From: Candidatus Aminicenantota bacterium
GTDB lineage: Bacteria > Acidobacteriota > Aminicenantia > Aminicenantales > Saccharicenantaceae
DNA length: 15,990 nucleotides
Direction of reading: 5' to 3'
Assembly: GCA_026393955.1 (NCBI GenBank)
Contig: JAPKZE010000189.1
Coordinates: forward strand, 1 to 15,990
Part shown: positions 7,017-14,712 of the stretch, piece after piece
Numbering within the stretch: position 1 is the first letter of the stretch
Layout of the letters: the number at the start of each line of letters is the position of its first letter
Notes under the pieces: model-generated
Seen by the model: only the letters and a program-made list of their open reading frames with translations
Told to the model about the DNA's origin: nothing
Database searches by the model: none
Made by a program: the position numbers and the translations under genes

Positions 7017-7187
7017 TTGAGCGACAAGAAGAAGTTCCTTCTGCGGCTCGACGCCGCGCTCTACGACGCCCTCGAGAAATGGGCCGCCGACGAGATGCGC
7101 AGCATCAACGCCCAGATGGAATACGTCCTCAAAGAGGCGGTCCGGAAGGCCGGCCGCCTCGACCGGGGACAGGAGAACCGGAAATGA
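7017..7187 (+). CDS. Arc-like ribbon-helix-helix small protein
   Basis: A 56-residue protein begins at TTG 7017, 12 nt after the SPFH stop. It shows the RHH pattern: a strand KKKFLLRLD (4-12), helix A (ALYDALEKWAADE), then RSINAQMEYVLKEAVRKAGR. The last segment closely matches the Arc repressor segment GRSVNSEIYQ...KKEGRI. RHH proteins usually dimerise and read DNA with the strand. Here the positions equivalent to Arc Q9, N11 and R13 are K6, L8 and R10, so base reading would differ, or the protein may bind another partner. The only Shine-Dalgarno, GGGAG at 7010-7014, is just 2 nt from the TTG, so translation probably depends on ribosomes finishing the SPFH gene. It is in the same frame as that gene, after its TGA. 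It overlaps the next gene by ATGA. Confidence in the fold is good; confidence in DNA binding is moderate. Confidence 0.82.
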   Translation: MSDKKKFLLRLDAALYDALEKWAADEMRSINAQMEYVLKEAVRKAGRLDRGQENRK

Positions 7188-7255
7188 AGACTGTGGTCCG
7201 CGTCCTCGCCCTGACCGCGGCGGTGCTGCTGGCCGTGTTCCTGGTCCTGTTCTAA
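7184..7255 (+). CDS. 23-residue single-span membrane microprotein
   Basis: ATG at 7184 overlaps the RHH stop as ATGA. AGGAG at 7171-7175 lies 8 nt upstream, a good ribosome-binding site. The product has a short basic start (MKTVVR) and then one uninterrupted hydrophobic run of about 17 residues (VLALTAAVLLAVFLVLF) ending at the TAA. This is the pattern of a single-pass membrane peptide with its N-terminus inside. No family is recognised. Its position as third gene after SPFH and RHH suggests a partner or regulator in the SPFH membrane assembly. It could also be a chance ORF, but the overlap, ribosome-binding site and composition together argue for translation. Confidence 0.6.
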   Translation: MKTVVRVLALTAAVLLAVFLVLF

Positions 7256-7285
7256 CTTCCGCCGAGGATCCCTCCCATTCCCGCG

Positions 7286-7314
7286 TTGACTTCGGGTACG
7301 GGCTGTTCTAATTT
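7286..7314 (+). promoter_or_regulatory. Promoter of the methyltransferase-addB-addA operon
   Basis: A -35 TTGACT lies at 7286-7291 and a -10 TAATTT at 7309-7314, with a 17-bp spacer. Transcription would begin near 7321. The leader then contains an ATG at 7327 and the GTG start of the methyltransferase gene at 7356. No terminator is seen between the microprotein gene (ending 7255) and this promoter, so read-through from the SPFH operon is possible. Confidence 0.55.
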
Positions 7315-7326
7315 GGTCCCGTAAGC

Positions 7327-7359
7327 ATGATCATCCAGCGAGAGGAAGAGCGGGCGTGA
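7327..7359 (+). other. Possible 10-codon leader ORF coupled to the methyltransferase start
   Basis: An ATG at 7327, about 6 nt after the predicted transcription start, opens a 10-codon frame (MIIQREEERA). Its TGA at 7357-7359 overlaps the GTG start of the methyltransferase gene as GTGA. There is no Shine-Dalgarno, so it would be read as a near-leaderless ORF. It could feed ribosomes to the GTG start, or be chance, since its codons also contain the purine-rich ribosome-binding site of the next gene. Confidence 0.3.
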
Positions 7360-8243
7360 AGCGGGCCGTCCAGGCGCTCCTCGCCGTCGTTTTCCTGGCC
7401 CTGGCCGTCCTGGCGATCTTCACGGGCCGGACGGGGAGGGACGCGGAGAACCGGATCGACCTCGTCCCGCGGCCGGGCGCGGCGACCGTCTTTCGCAAGG
7501 AGGCGACGCTCCGCAATGTGACCAAGGGGCCGATCGTCTATACCCTCCTGCCCGGTCCCGGCCGGACCGCGCCTCGGACGAGGACCCTGGCCGTCGGCGG
7601 CGTCGATCGGATCGCGACCGACCTCCCGGTCGAGATCTCGTTCGACAACGGACGCCGGACCACGACCTATCTCGTCCATCCGGGCCGGCCGTATTCGTTC
7701 CGCTACGACGAGAGCCGCGTCATCCGGGTCTACCCCGGCTCCCACGGCCGGCAGGACGCCGCCGATCTGGCCCCCTTCGTCCCAACCCCTCCGGAGGTGG
7801 TCGCCCGGATGCTGGAGGTCGCCGCGATCGGTCCCGAGGATGTCGTCTACGACCTCGGCTGCGGGGACGGCCGGATGGTCATCGCCGCCGCCAAGACCCG
7901 CGGCGCCCGGGGCGTGGGCATCGAGCTCGATGCCGCCCTGGTCGAGCAATGCCGGGCCGCGGCGAAGCGGGAGGGTGTCGGGAACCTGGTCCGCTTCCTC
8001 CATATGGACGCCGCCAAGGCCCGGCTCACCGACGCCACCGCCCTCGTCCTTTATCTCCTGCCGGAATCGCTCGAGGCCCTCGCGCCCCTGTTCGAGCGGG
8101 ACCTCCGCCCCGGCGTGCGCATCGTTTCCCATGATTACAAGATCCCCGGCTGGGACGACCGTATCGTTCACACGGAGGTCCTGCCCGCCGAGGTCGACCG
8201 CGACCACCGGGTCATCCTCTACCGGATGCCGGAGAAGCGATGA
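7356..8243 (+). CDS. Membrane-anchored class I SAM-dependent methyltransferase
   Basis: This 295-residue protein has three parts. Residues 2-22 are a membrane anchor or signal (KRAVQALLAVVFLALAVLAIF). Residues about 30-130 are a beta-rich segment I do not recognise. From about 143 (VPTPPEVVARMLEVA) comes a Rossmann methyltransferase domain. Its SAM-binding motif I is DLGCGDGRMVIAAA (D166-G172), and an acidic residue for the ribose hydroxyls is E190 in GVGIELD; VLYLLPE and GVRIVSHDYKIPGW follow. This layout resembles a widespread bacterial family related to FAM173/ATPSCKMT lysine methyltransferases; the substrate here is unknown. The start is GTG at 7356, preceded by the purine-rich GAGGAAGAG (7342-7350). 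The basic N-terminus predicts the domain lies outside the cytoplasm, which is odd for a SAM enzyme. Its stop overlaps the addB start (ATGA). Confidence 0.8.
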   Translation: MKRAVQALLAVVFLALAVLAIFTGRTGRDAENRIDLVPRPGAATVFRKEATLRNVTKGPIVYTLLPGPGRTAPRTRTLAVGGVDRIATDLPVEISFDNGRRTTTYLVHPGRPYSFRYDESRVIRVYPGSHGRQDAADLAPFVPTPPEVVARMLEVAAIGPEDVVYDLGCGDGRMVIAAAKTRGARGVGIELDAALVEQCRAAAKREGVGNLVRFLHMDAAKARLTDATALVLYLLPESLEALAPLFERDLRPGVRIVSHDYKIPGWDDRIVHTEVLPAEVDRDHRVILYRMPEKR

Positions 8244-11200
8244 GCGCCGCCGTCGGCTTCCTGGCCGGGTTCTGCCGCGAGCATCCCCTCGACGACAAGG
8301 TCCTGCTCGTTCCCTCCTTCGTCGTCGGCCGCCAGATCGGGGACGCCCTGGCCGCGGCGGCCGGCTCCTGGATCAACCTCCGCTTCGTCACGACGTCCAT
8401 GCTGGCCGCCGAGGTCCTGGAGAGGGCCGGCGAGGCGGGCGCGGCCCGGCCCATGACCTCGTCGGCGGAGCTCGCTCTGACCGACCGTCTGTTCCGGGAG
8501 CTCCTGGCCGAGGGCGAGCTCGAGTACTTCGGCCGGGCGGGGGCCTCGCCGGGACTGGCCGTGGCCATACACCGGGCCATCCGGGAGCTCCGGCTCGACG
8601 GCCGGACGAGCGCGGACCTCCGGCCCGGACAGTTCCTGGTCGAGCGCAAGGGCCGGGAGCTCGCTCTGATCCTGGCCCGCTACGAGAGGGCCCTGGCCGA
8701 TGGCGGCCTGCTCGATCTGGCCGGCCTTCTCGGCGGGGCGGGAAGGGCCGCGGCGAAGGCGCCTCTCGCATCTTCGTGGCTCCTCTCGCCGCTGGATTCC
8801 CGGCTGAGCCGTCTCGAAGCCGAGCTGGTCAGGTCCGCCGCGGCCGGCCGGCTGGTCCTCGTCCCCGGCGATCCCGTCGTCGGCCTGGACCGGCCCCGTC
8901 AGGCCTGGCCCGCTCCGGAGCCCGCCGACCTTTCCGGCGCCGGCCGGCTCACCTGGCTTTTCGCCCCGCGCCAGGCCCCTCCCGAAAAGGAGGCCCGCAT
9001 CGAGATCTTCCGGGCGCTCGGCCCGGCCAACGAGTGCCGCGAGATCCTGCGCCGTCTCTACGCCGAAAAGGTGCCCTTCGACCAGGTGGAGATCCTGACG
9101 CCGCCGGGATCGGACCACGCCACCGTCCTCCATCTCTTCGCCGCCAGGACGGGCCTGCCCGTCACCTTCGGGGACGGGATCCCCGTCTCTTTCACTTCGC
9201 CCGGGCGGCTCTTCTTCGGCCTGGCCGCCTGGCTGGCCGGCGACTTCTCGAGCGACGAGCTCGGCCGGCTTCTCGAGAATGGCGACCTCGCGCTTCCGGC
9301 CGGCCCGTCGGGGACGGCTCTCCCGGCCCGGACGGCCTGCCGCCTTCTGCGCAACGCCATGATCGGCTGGGGCCGGGACCGTTACCTCGAACGGCTGGCG
9401 GCCCTTCGCGAGGGCCAGGAGGCCGACCTGGCCGCGCTCGCGACCGGCGAGGGCGAGGAGGACGGCGAGGACACGGACGGGCGGCGATCCGGATTCAAGG
9501 AGGCGATCGCCGGGATCGAGGCGCTCTCGGCCGCGATCGGCCGCATCCTCGACCTCGTCCCGCGGCCCGACGCCGCGGGGGCCTACGATCTCCGGCGGCT
9601 CTGCCAAGCCTTTGCCCGGCTCATCGGCGAATTCGCGGGGACCGCATCGGACCTCGACGGCCGGGCCCGCCAGGCGCTGCTCGACCGGCTGGGCGAGTTC
9701 GCGGCCGAAAGCCGGCTGCCGGACCTGCCGCTCAAAGAGGCCCTCGGCCTCATCCGGACGACCGGCGTCTCGCTCCGCGTCGGCGCGTCGCCGCCCCTGG
9801 CCGGCCGTCTCCACGTCGCCGCCCTGCTGTCGGGGGGATACTCCGGCCGTCCGCACACGTTCGTCGCCGGCCTCGACGAGGCCCGCGTGCCCGGCCGCGG
9901 GCTCCAGGACCCCGTCCTCCTCGACGAGGAGCGCGCCGCGATCTCGCCGTCGCTCCCGACCTCGGCCGACGCCCTCCGGTCCGGCCTCTACGGCCTGGCC
10001 GCGGTCCTGGCTTCCTTGAGAGGCCGGGTGGTGCTGAGCTATCCGTCCTACGACATCGTCGAGGGACGGGAGTCCTTCCCCTCCTCGGTCGTGCTCCAGG
10101 CCTTCCGGCTCCTTCGCGGCGACCCCGACCTCGACTACGCCGCTCTCGACCAGGCCCTGCCGGAGGCCGCGGGCTTCCTGCCCGGCGGACCGGCCCGGGC
10201 TTTCGACGAGGCCGAGTGGTGGCTCGACAGGCTGACGGCCGAGCCGCGGCCCGACGGCCGCCGCTCTGTCGCGGCCAATTTCCCAGCCCTGGCCGCTGGC
10301 CTGTCCGCCCTCGAGGCCCGGGCGGGCGACCGTCTGACCGCCCACGACGGCCTCGTCGACATCGGGCCTCTCCGGGCCGAGGTCGATCCCGTGAACGGAG
10401 GCCGGGCGGTCATGTCCGCGACGCGCCTCGAGCTCCTGGCCAAGTGCCCGTTCGGCTACTTCCTGCGCCACGTCCTCAAGGTCCAGCCGCCGGAGGAGGT
10501 CGCCTTCGACCGGTCGCGCTGGCTCGACCCCCTCCAGCGCGGCAGCCTCGTCCACGAGATCCTCTGCGAGTTCATGACCGCCGTCGCCGGCCGCGGCGAG
10601 GACGTCCGGACCTCGCGGCACGCCGCCGTCATGACGGGGATCGCCGAGGCGCACGTCGCCCGGATGAAGCTCCGCGTCCCGCCTCCTTCCGACAGCGTCT
10701 TCGAGAGCGAGCGCCGCGACATCCGGGAGACGCTGGCCATCTTCATGGCCGCCGAGGAGAAGCGGGAGACCAAAGGCCGGCCGTTGGCGTTCGAAAAGGC
10801 CATCCCCGGCGAATCGATCGCCCTCGACGGCCGGCGTTCCTTCCGCCTCCGCGGCTTCATCGATCGGATCGATCTCGTCGGCCCGGACACCTACCGGATC
10901 ATCGACTACAAGACGGGCAACCCCGCGCCGTACGAGGGCGTCGTCCATTTCGGCCGGGGCCGGACGCTCCAGCCCGCGCTCTACGCCGTCGCCCTCGAGC
11001 AGATGCTGGCCCGGGAACGGCCCGGCAGCACGCCGCGCGTGGCCGAGAGCGGCTATCTCTTCCCGTCGCGGCGGGGCGAGGGCGACGAGATCATGGTCCG
11101 GGATTTCGACCGGGGCCGGCTCCGGTCGCTGCTCGGCGATCTGCTCGCCCTCCTCGAAAAGGGCTATTTCATCGCCGGCCCCGAGGCCAAGTGCGACTAT

Positions 11201-11311
11201 TGCGACTACCGGGCCGCCTGCATCTCCGGGGGCCCCGATCGCTCGGACGCGAAGCGCGAGGCCAATCCCGAGGTCTTCGCGGCTTACGACAAGCTCGACG
11301 AGTATAAATGA
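8240..11311 (+). CDS. addB: AddB-like iron-sulfur PD-(D/E)XK nuclease subunit
   Basis: This 1023-residue protein is the likely partner of the downstream helicase in a double-strand-break resection complex. The N-terminal two thirds look like a degenerate superfamily 1 helicase (LLVPSFVVGRQIGDALAAAA, then an HVAALLSGGYSGRPHTFVAG segment); no Walker A is visible. The C-terminal nuclease shows H772 (GSLVHEIL), D878 (FIDRIDLV) and D889-x-K891 (IDYKTG). Four cysteines flank it in the AddB arrangement: C736 (AKCPFGYFLR), then C985, C988 and C994 (CDYCDYRAAC), expected to hold a [4Fe-4S] cluster that staples the domain. GGAGAAG at 8231-8237 precedes the ATG, which overlaps the methyltransferase stop; its own TGA overlaps the next ATG. 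The order B then A matches Bacillus addBA. A generic 'PD-(D/E)XK nuclease family' label would be safer if sequence similarity to true AddB is low. Confidence 0.85.
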   Translation: MSAAVGFLAGFCREHPLDDKVLLVPSFVVGRQIGDALAAAAGSWINLRFVTTSMLAAEVLERAGEAGAARPMTSSAELALTDRLFRELLAEGELEYFGRAGASPGLAVAIHRAIRELRLDGRTSADLRPGQFLVERKGRELALILARYERALADGGLLDLAGLLGGAGRAAAKAPLASSWLLSPLDSRLSRLEAELVRSAAAGRLVLVPGDPVVGLDRPRQAWPAPEPADLSGAGRLTWLFAPRQAPPEKEARIEIFRALGPANECREILRRLYAEKVPFDQVEILTPPGSDHATVLHLFAARTGLPVTFGDGIPVSFTSPGRLFFGLAAWLAGDFSSDELGRLLENGDLALPAGPSGTALPARTACRLLRNAMIGWGRDRYLERLAALREGQEADLAALATGEGEEDGEDTDGRRSGFKEAIAGIEALSAAIGRILDLVPRPDAAGAYDLRRLCQAFARLIGEFAGTASDLDGRARQALLDRLGEFAAESRLPDLPLKEALGLIRTTGVSLRVGASPPLAGRLHVAALLSGGYSGRPHTFVAGLDEARVPGRGLQDPVLLDEERAAISPSLPTSADALRSGLYGLAAVLASLRGRVVLSYPSYDIVEGRESFPSSVVLQAFRLLRGDPDLDYAALDQALPEAAGFLPGGPARAFDEAEWWLDRLTAEPRPDGRRSVAANFPALAAGLSALEARAGDRLTAHDGLVDIGPLRAEVDPVNGGRAVMSATRLELLAKCPFGYFLRHVLKVQPPEEVAFDRSRWLDPLQRGSLVHEILCEFMTAVAGRGEDVRTSRHAAVMTGIAEAHVARMKLRVPPPSDSVFESERRDIRETLAIFMAAEEKRETKGRPLAFEKAIPGESIALDGRRSFRLRGFIDRIDLVGPDTYRIIDYKTGNPAPYEGVVHFGRGRTLQPALYAVALEQMLARERPGSTPRVAESGYLFPSRRGEGDEIMVRDFDRGRLRSLLGDLLALLEKGYFIAGPEAKCDYCDYRAACISGGPDRSDAKREANPEVFAAYDKLDEYK

Positions 11312-14300
11312 TGGCCGCCAGGAACAAGATCCCTCCCGACCGGGCCGCCCGCGACAGGATCTGCAGCGACCTCGGGACGACGTTCCTGGTCGAGGCCGGG
11401 GCCGGTTCGGGCAAGACCAAGAGCCTGGTCGACCGGATGGTCGCCCTCCTCGCGACGGGCCGGGCTTCGATCGAGACCCTCGCGGCCGTGACCTTCACCC
11501 GCAAGGCCGCGGCCGAGCTGCGCGGCCGGTTCCAGGTCGCCCTCGAGCGGGCGCGCCTCACGGAAAAGGACCCCCAGGTCCGGGAGCGTCTCGACGCCGC
11601 CCTGACCGGCCTCGAACGGGCCTTTATCGGGACGATCCACTCCTTCTGCGCCCGTTTGCTCCGGGAGCGGCCCATCGAAGCCGGTATCGACCCCGAGTTC
11701 CGCGAGCTCGATGACCACGAGGACCGCATCCTGCTCGAGCGGAGCTGGGACGAGTACCAAGCCCACGCCCGGCTCGAGAACGAAGCCGCCCTGCGCGGGC
11801 TCGACGAGGCCGGGCTCGCCCCGGCCGATCTCGAAACCGCTTTCCGGGCGATCGCCGGGTTCCCCGATGTCGAGCCGGTCGCCGGGCGACCGGACCCGCC
11901 GGATCACGAGGCCGTCCGCGGGGCCCTGGAAAAGCTGGTCGACCTGGCCTCGAAGCTCGTGCCTCAGGAGAAGCCGGAGAAGGGCCGGGACGGGCTCCAG
12001 AACCTGTTCGTCCGGCTGTTCCGGAGGCGTCGCAATATCGGCTTCGCCGACGGCCGCCGCCTGATGGAGTCGGTCGAGCTCTTCGATAAGAACCTCGGGT
12101 TCATGCCGACGCGCTGGCCCGCGAAGGACGACGGGAAGCGCCTGCTGGCCGCCGCCGAGACCTTCCGGGATGAGATCGCCCGGCCGGCTCTCCGGGTCTG
12201 GCGCGAGTTCCGGCACACCAAGGCCCTGGCTTTCCTCAGGCCGGCCGTCGGCTTCTATGCCGAAAGGCGGCGGGCCGAGGCCCGGCTCAACTTCCAGGAC
12301 CAGCTCATGCTGACGGCCCGTCTCCTGCGCGACAATCCCGAGGTCCGGCGCTACTTCCGGCGGCGCTTCCACCCGATCCTGGTCGACGAGTTCCAGGACA
12401 CCGATCCCATCCAGGCCGAGATCCTCTTCCTTCTCACCGGGACCTCGGAGACGGAGAAGGACTGGACACGCCTCGCGCCGGCGCCCGGGTCGCTTTTCCT
12501 GGTCGGCGATCCGAAGCAATCGATCTACCGCTTCCGCCGGGCGGACATCGACATCTACAACCTGGTCAGGGACCGGATCGAAGCGTCGGGCGGCGAGACG
12601 CTGGCCCTGAGCGCCAACTTCCGGTCGCTCGGCGCGATCGCCGACTGGGTCAATCCGCTCTTCGATCCGGGCCGGGGCGGCGTCTTCCCCGCCGCCGCGG
12701 ACGCGTATCAAGCCGGATTCATGCCGCTCGAGACGGTGCGCGGCCGGGGCCGGGGCCCGCTTTCGGGGGTGCGCAAGATCACCGTCCCGGCCGTGCCTTA
12801 TCACCGCAAGGAGGACATCGCCGGCTTCGACGCGGCCCGCGTGGCCGGGTTCATCGCCTGGGCCCTGGCCGGGAACCTCGGTCTCGACGACGGCGCCGGC
12901 GGCGACCGGCCGGCCGAGCCTGGCGATTTCCTGGTGCTCTTCCGCTACAAGGACCGCATGAGCCGGTACGCCCGGCGGCTCGAAGAGCTCGGCATCCCCT
13001 TCGAGATCGCGGGCAGCGACGCCTTCGCGGAGAACGCCGAGATCCGCGAGGTCATGAACCTTCTCCGCGCGCTCGACGATCCCGACGATCCGGTGGCCAG
13101 CGTGGCCGTGCTGCGCGGGATGTTCTTCGGGTTGAGCGACCAGGACCTCCTCGACCACCGCGCCGCCGGCGGCGGGTTCTGCTTTCTCGCCGAAGCCGGC
13201 GGGCCGGCCGGTTCGGCCCGGATCCGAAGCGCCTTCGGCGCCCTGCGCGCCTGGCGGGAGCTCGTGACCCGGGTCCCGCCGTCGGTGGCCCTGGAGACCA
13301 TCATCCAGGATTCGGGCCTGCTCACCCACCTGGTCACGACCGAGATGGGCAGCAGCCGGGCCGGCAACGTCCTCAAGCTCATCGAGGTCCTGCGCGGACG
13401 CGAGAGCGAGGACATGACCTCCTTCGCCGCGGCCGTGGCCTTCCTGGACGAATGGGTCGGAGCCATGCCCGTCGAGGAGATGAGCCTCGCGCCGGGCCGC
13501 CGCAACGCCGTACGGCTCATGAACCTGCACAAGGCCAAAGGCCTCGAGGCTCCGGTCGTCTGGCTGGCCAACCCGGCCGGGGTGGGCGGCTTCGAGCCGG
13601 ATCGGCACGTCCGCCGGACGGGACAGACGCCGCTCGGCCATTTCCGCTTCACCAGGCCGGTCGGCCGCCAGACCCGGACGGTCTCCCAACCCGTCAACTG
13701 GGAAGAGAGCGCGGCCGAGGAGCTGAAGTACGAAGAAGCCGAGGAGAACCGGCTGATGTATGTGGCGGCCACCCGGGCCCGGGACCTTCTCGTCGTCAGC
13801 GGCTACGCCGGCGACCTCAAGGAGAAAAAGGCCTGGGGCCTGCTCGAGCCGGGATTGGCGGCGGTCGAAGACCTGCCCGATTGTCCGGCCGGCCCGGGAT
13901 CGCCGTGCGCCCCGCCGCCTCCGCGGAAGAAGAGCGCCGTCAAGCCCGGCGAAGTGATGAAAGGGCGGGAGGAATTGAGGCGCAAGATGGCCGGCGGGTC
14001 CAAGGCCTCGACGCTCCACGAGACCGTGACCTCTCTGGCCCGGCGCGCCGGCGAGCCGCCCGAATGGGCCAAGGGCGGGCTGGGCCTCTGGGGCTCCGAG
14101 GTCCATGTCATGCTGAAAACCCTGGCCGGATCATGGCCCGGGCCGGGGGAGATTGCCGGGGCGCCCGTCGCCGGGCGGGAGAGACTCGAACGGATGGCCC
14201 GGGACATCCTGGCCGCCGCGGGGCGGAACCCGGCCGACGCCGGGGCGCTCGCCGCCCACGTCTCGGACATCGTCCGCTCGTCCTTCTGGTCGAGGGCCAT

Positions 14301-14712
14301 GCGGGCCGGGCGGAGGCTCTTCGAAGTCCCGTTCTCGGTCAAGGTCGGGCCGGGGGAGGCTGAATACGGCGGCCTCCTCGAGGCCATCGGGCCCGTCCCC
14401 GCCGCCGGAGGCCGGCCCGTAGCGGCCGCCGAGGGCGCCCCCGTGTTCCTCTCCGGCGCCGTCGACCTCGTCTTCAGGGAGGAGGACGGCTGGGTCATCG
14501 CCGATTACAAGACCGACCGGCTGCCCGCGGCCCTTAAGGACGCCAAGGCCGGGGACCGGGAGAAGGCGCTGGCCGTCCTGGTCGATCACTATCGGCCTCA
14601 GGTCGAGCTCTATACGCGGTTCTGGGCCAGGATCACCGCGGAGAACGTGAAGGAATCCGGGCTCTATTTCACCGCCCTCGACCGCTGGGTCCGGGTCGAG
14701 TTCAGCGGATGA
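11308..14712 (+). CDS. addA: AddA-like UvrD/RecB family helicase-nuclease
   Basis: This 1134-residue protein unwinds and degrades DNA ends for recombinational repair, acting in the cytoplasm with the AddB-like subunit. Superfamily 1 motifs appear in order: Walker A VEAGAGSGKT (K36), motif Ia TFTRKAAAEL, GTIHSFCARLLRE, Walker B LVDEFQDTDP (D360-E361), motif III LVGDPKQSIYRFRRADI, motif IV SANFRS, motif V MNLHKAKGLEAPVVW and motif VI RLMYVAATRARDLL. A RecB-type nuclease domain ends the protein: H933 (SEVHVMLKTL), D1053 (GAVDLVF) and D1066-x-K1068 (IADYKTDRL). All the catalytic residues I can place are present. The N-terminus (DRAARDRICSDLGTTFLVE) lacks an obvious Q-motif glutamine, as in some RecB-like relatives, so RecB-like is the alternative name. 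ATG 11308 overlaps the addB stop; a second ATG follows immediately. The end overlaps the convergent gene by 11 nt. Confidence 0.9.
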   Translation: MMAARNKIPPDRAARDRICSDLGTTFLVEAGAGSGKTKSLVDRMVALLATGRASIETLAAVTFTRKAAAELRGRFQVALERARLTEKDPQVRERLDAALTGLERAFIGTIHSFCARLLRERPIEAGIDPEFRELDDHEDRILLERSWDEYQAHARLENEAALRGLDEAGLAPADLETAFRAIAGFPDVEPVAGRPDPPDHEAVRGALEKLVDLASKLVPQEKPEKGRDGLQNLFVRLFRRRRNIGFADGRRLMESVELFDKNLGFMPTRWPAKDDGKRLLAAAETFRDEIARPALRVWREFRHTKALAFLRPAVGFYAERRRAEARLNFQDQLMLTARLLRDNPEVRRYFRRRFHPILVDEFQDTDPIQAEILFLLTGTSETEKDWTRLAPAPGSLFLVGDPKQSIYRFRRADIDIYNLVRDRIEASGGETLALSANFRSLGAIADWVNPLFDPGRGGVFPAAADAYQAGFMPLETVRGRGRGPLSGVRKITVPAVPYHRKEDIAGFDAARVAGFIAWALAGNLGLDDGAGGDRPAEPGDFLVLFRYKDRMSRYARRLEELGIPFEIAGSDAFAENAEIREVMNLLRALDDPDDPVASVAVLRGMFFGLSDQDLLDHRAAGGGFCFLAEAGGPAGSARIRSAFGALRAWRELVTRVPPSVALETIIQDSGLLTHLVTTEMGSSRAGNVLKLIEVLRGRESEDMTSFAAAVAFLDEWVGAMPVEEMSLAPGRRNAVRLMNLHKAKGLEAPVVWLANPAGVGGFEPDRHVRRTGQTPLGHFRFTRPVGRQTRTVSQPVNWEESAAEELKYEEAEENRLMYVAATRARDLLVVSGYAGDLKEKKAWGLLEPGLAAVEDLPDCPAGPGSPCAPPPPRKKSAVKPGEVMKGREELRRKMAGGSKASTLHETVTSLARRAGEPPEWAKGGLGLWGSEVHVMLKTLAGSWPGPGEIAGAPVAGRERLERMARDILAAAGRNPADAGALAAHVSDIVRSSFWSRAMRAGRRLFEVPFSVKVGPGEAEYGGLLEAIGPVPAAGGRPVAAAEGAPVFLSGAVDLVFREEDGWVIADYKTDRLPAALKDAKAGDREKALAVLVDHYRPQVELYTRFWARITAENVKESGLYFTALDRWVRVEFSG

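Noticed and set aside
7002..7019. Possible TGA read-through joining the SPFH protein to the RHH protein, since both are in the same frame with only four codons between stop and TTG.
   Set aside because: No read-through signal or SECIS-like structure is apparent, and a TTG start with a nearby GGGAG plus translational coupling is simpler. The frame match has a one in three chance.
8219..14106. Very long minus-strand open frames opposite addB and addA (over 900 codons each).
   Set aside because: The plus-strand genes carry complete nuclease and helicase motifs. The antisense frames have only repetitive Glu/Gly/Arg-rich composition, which high GC content explains.
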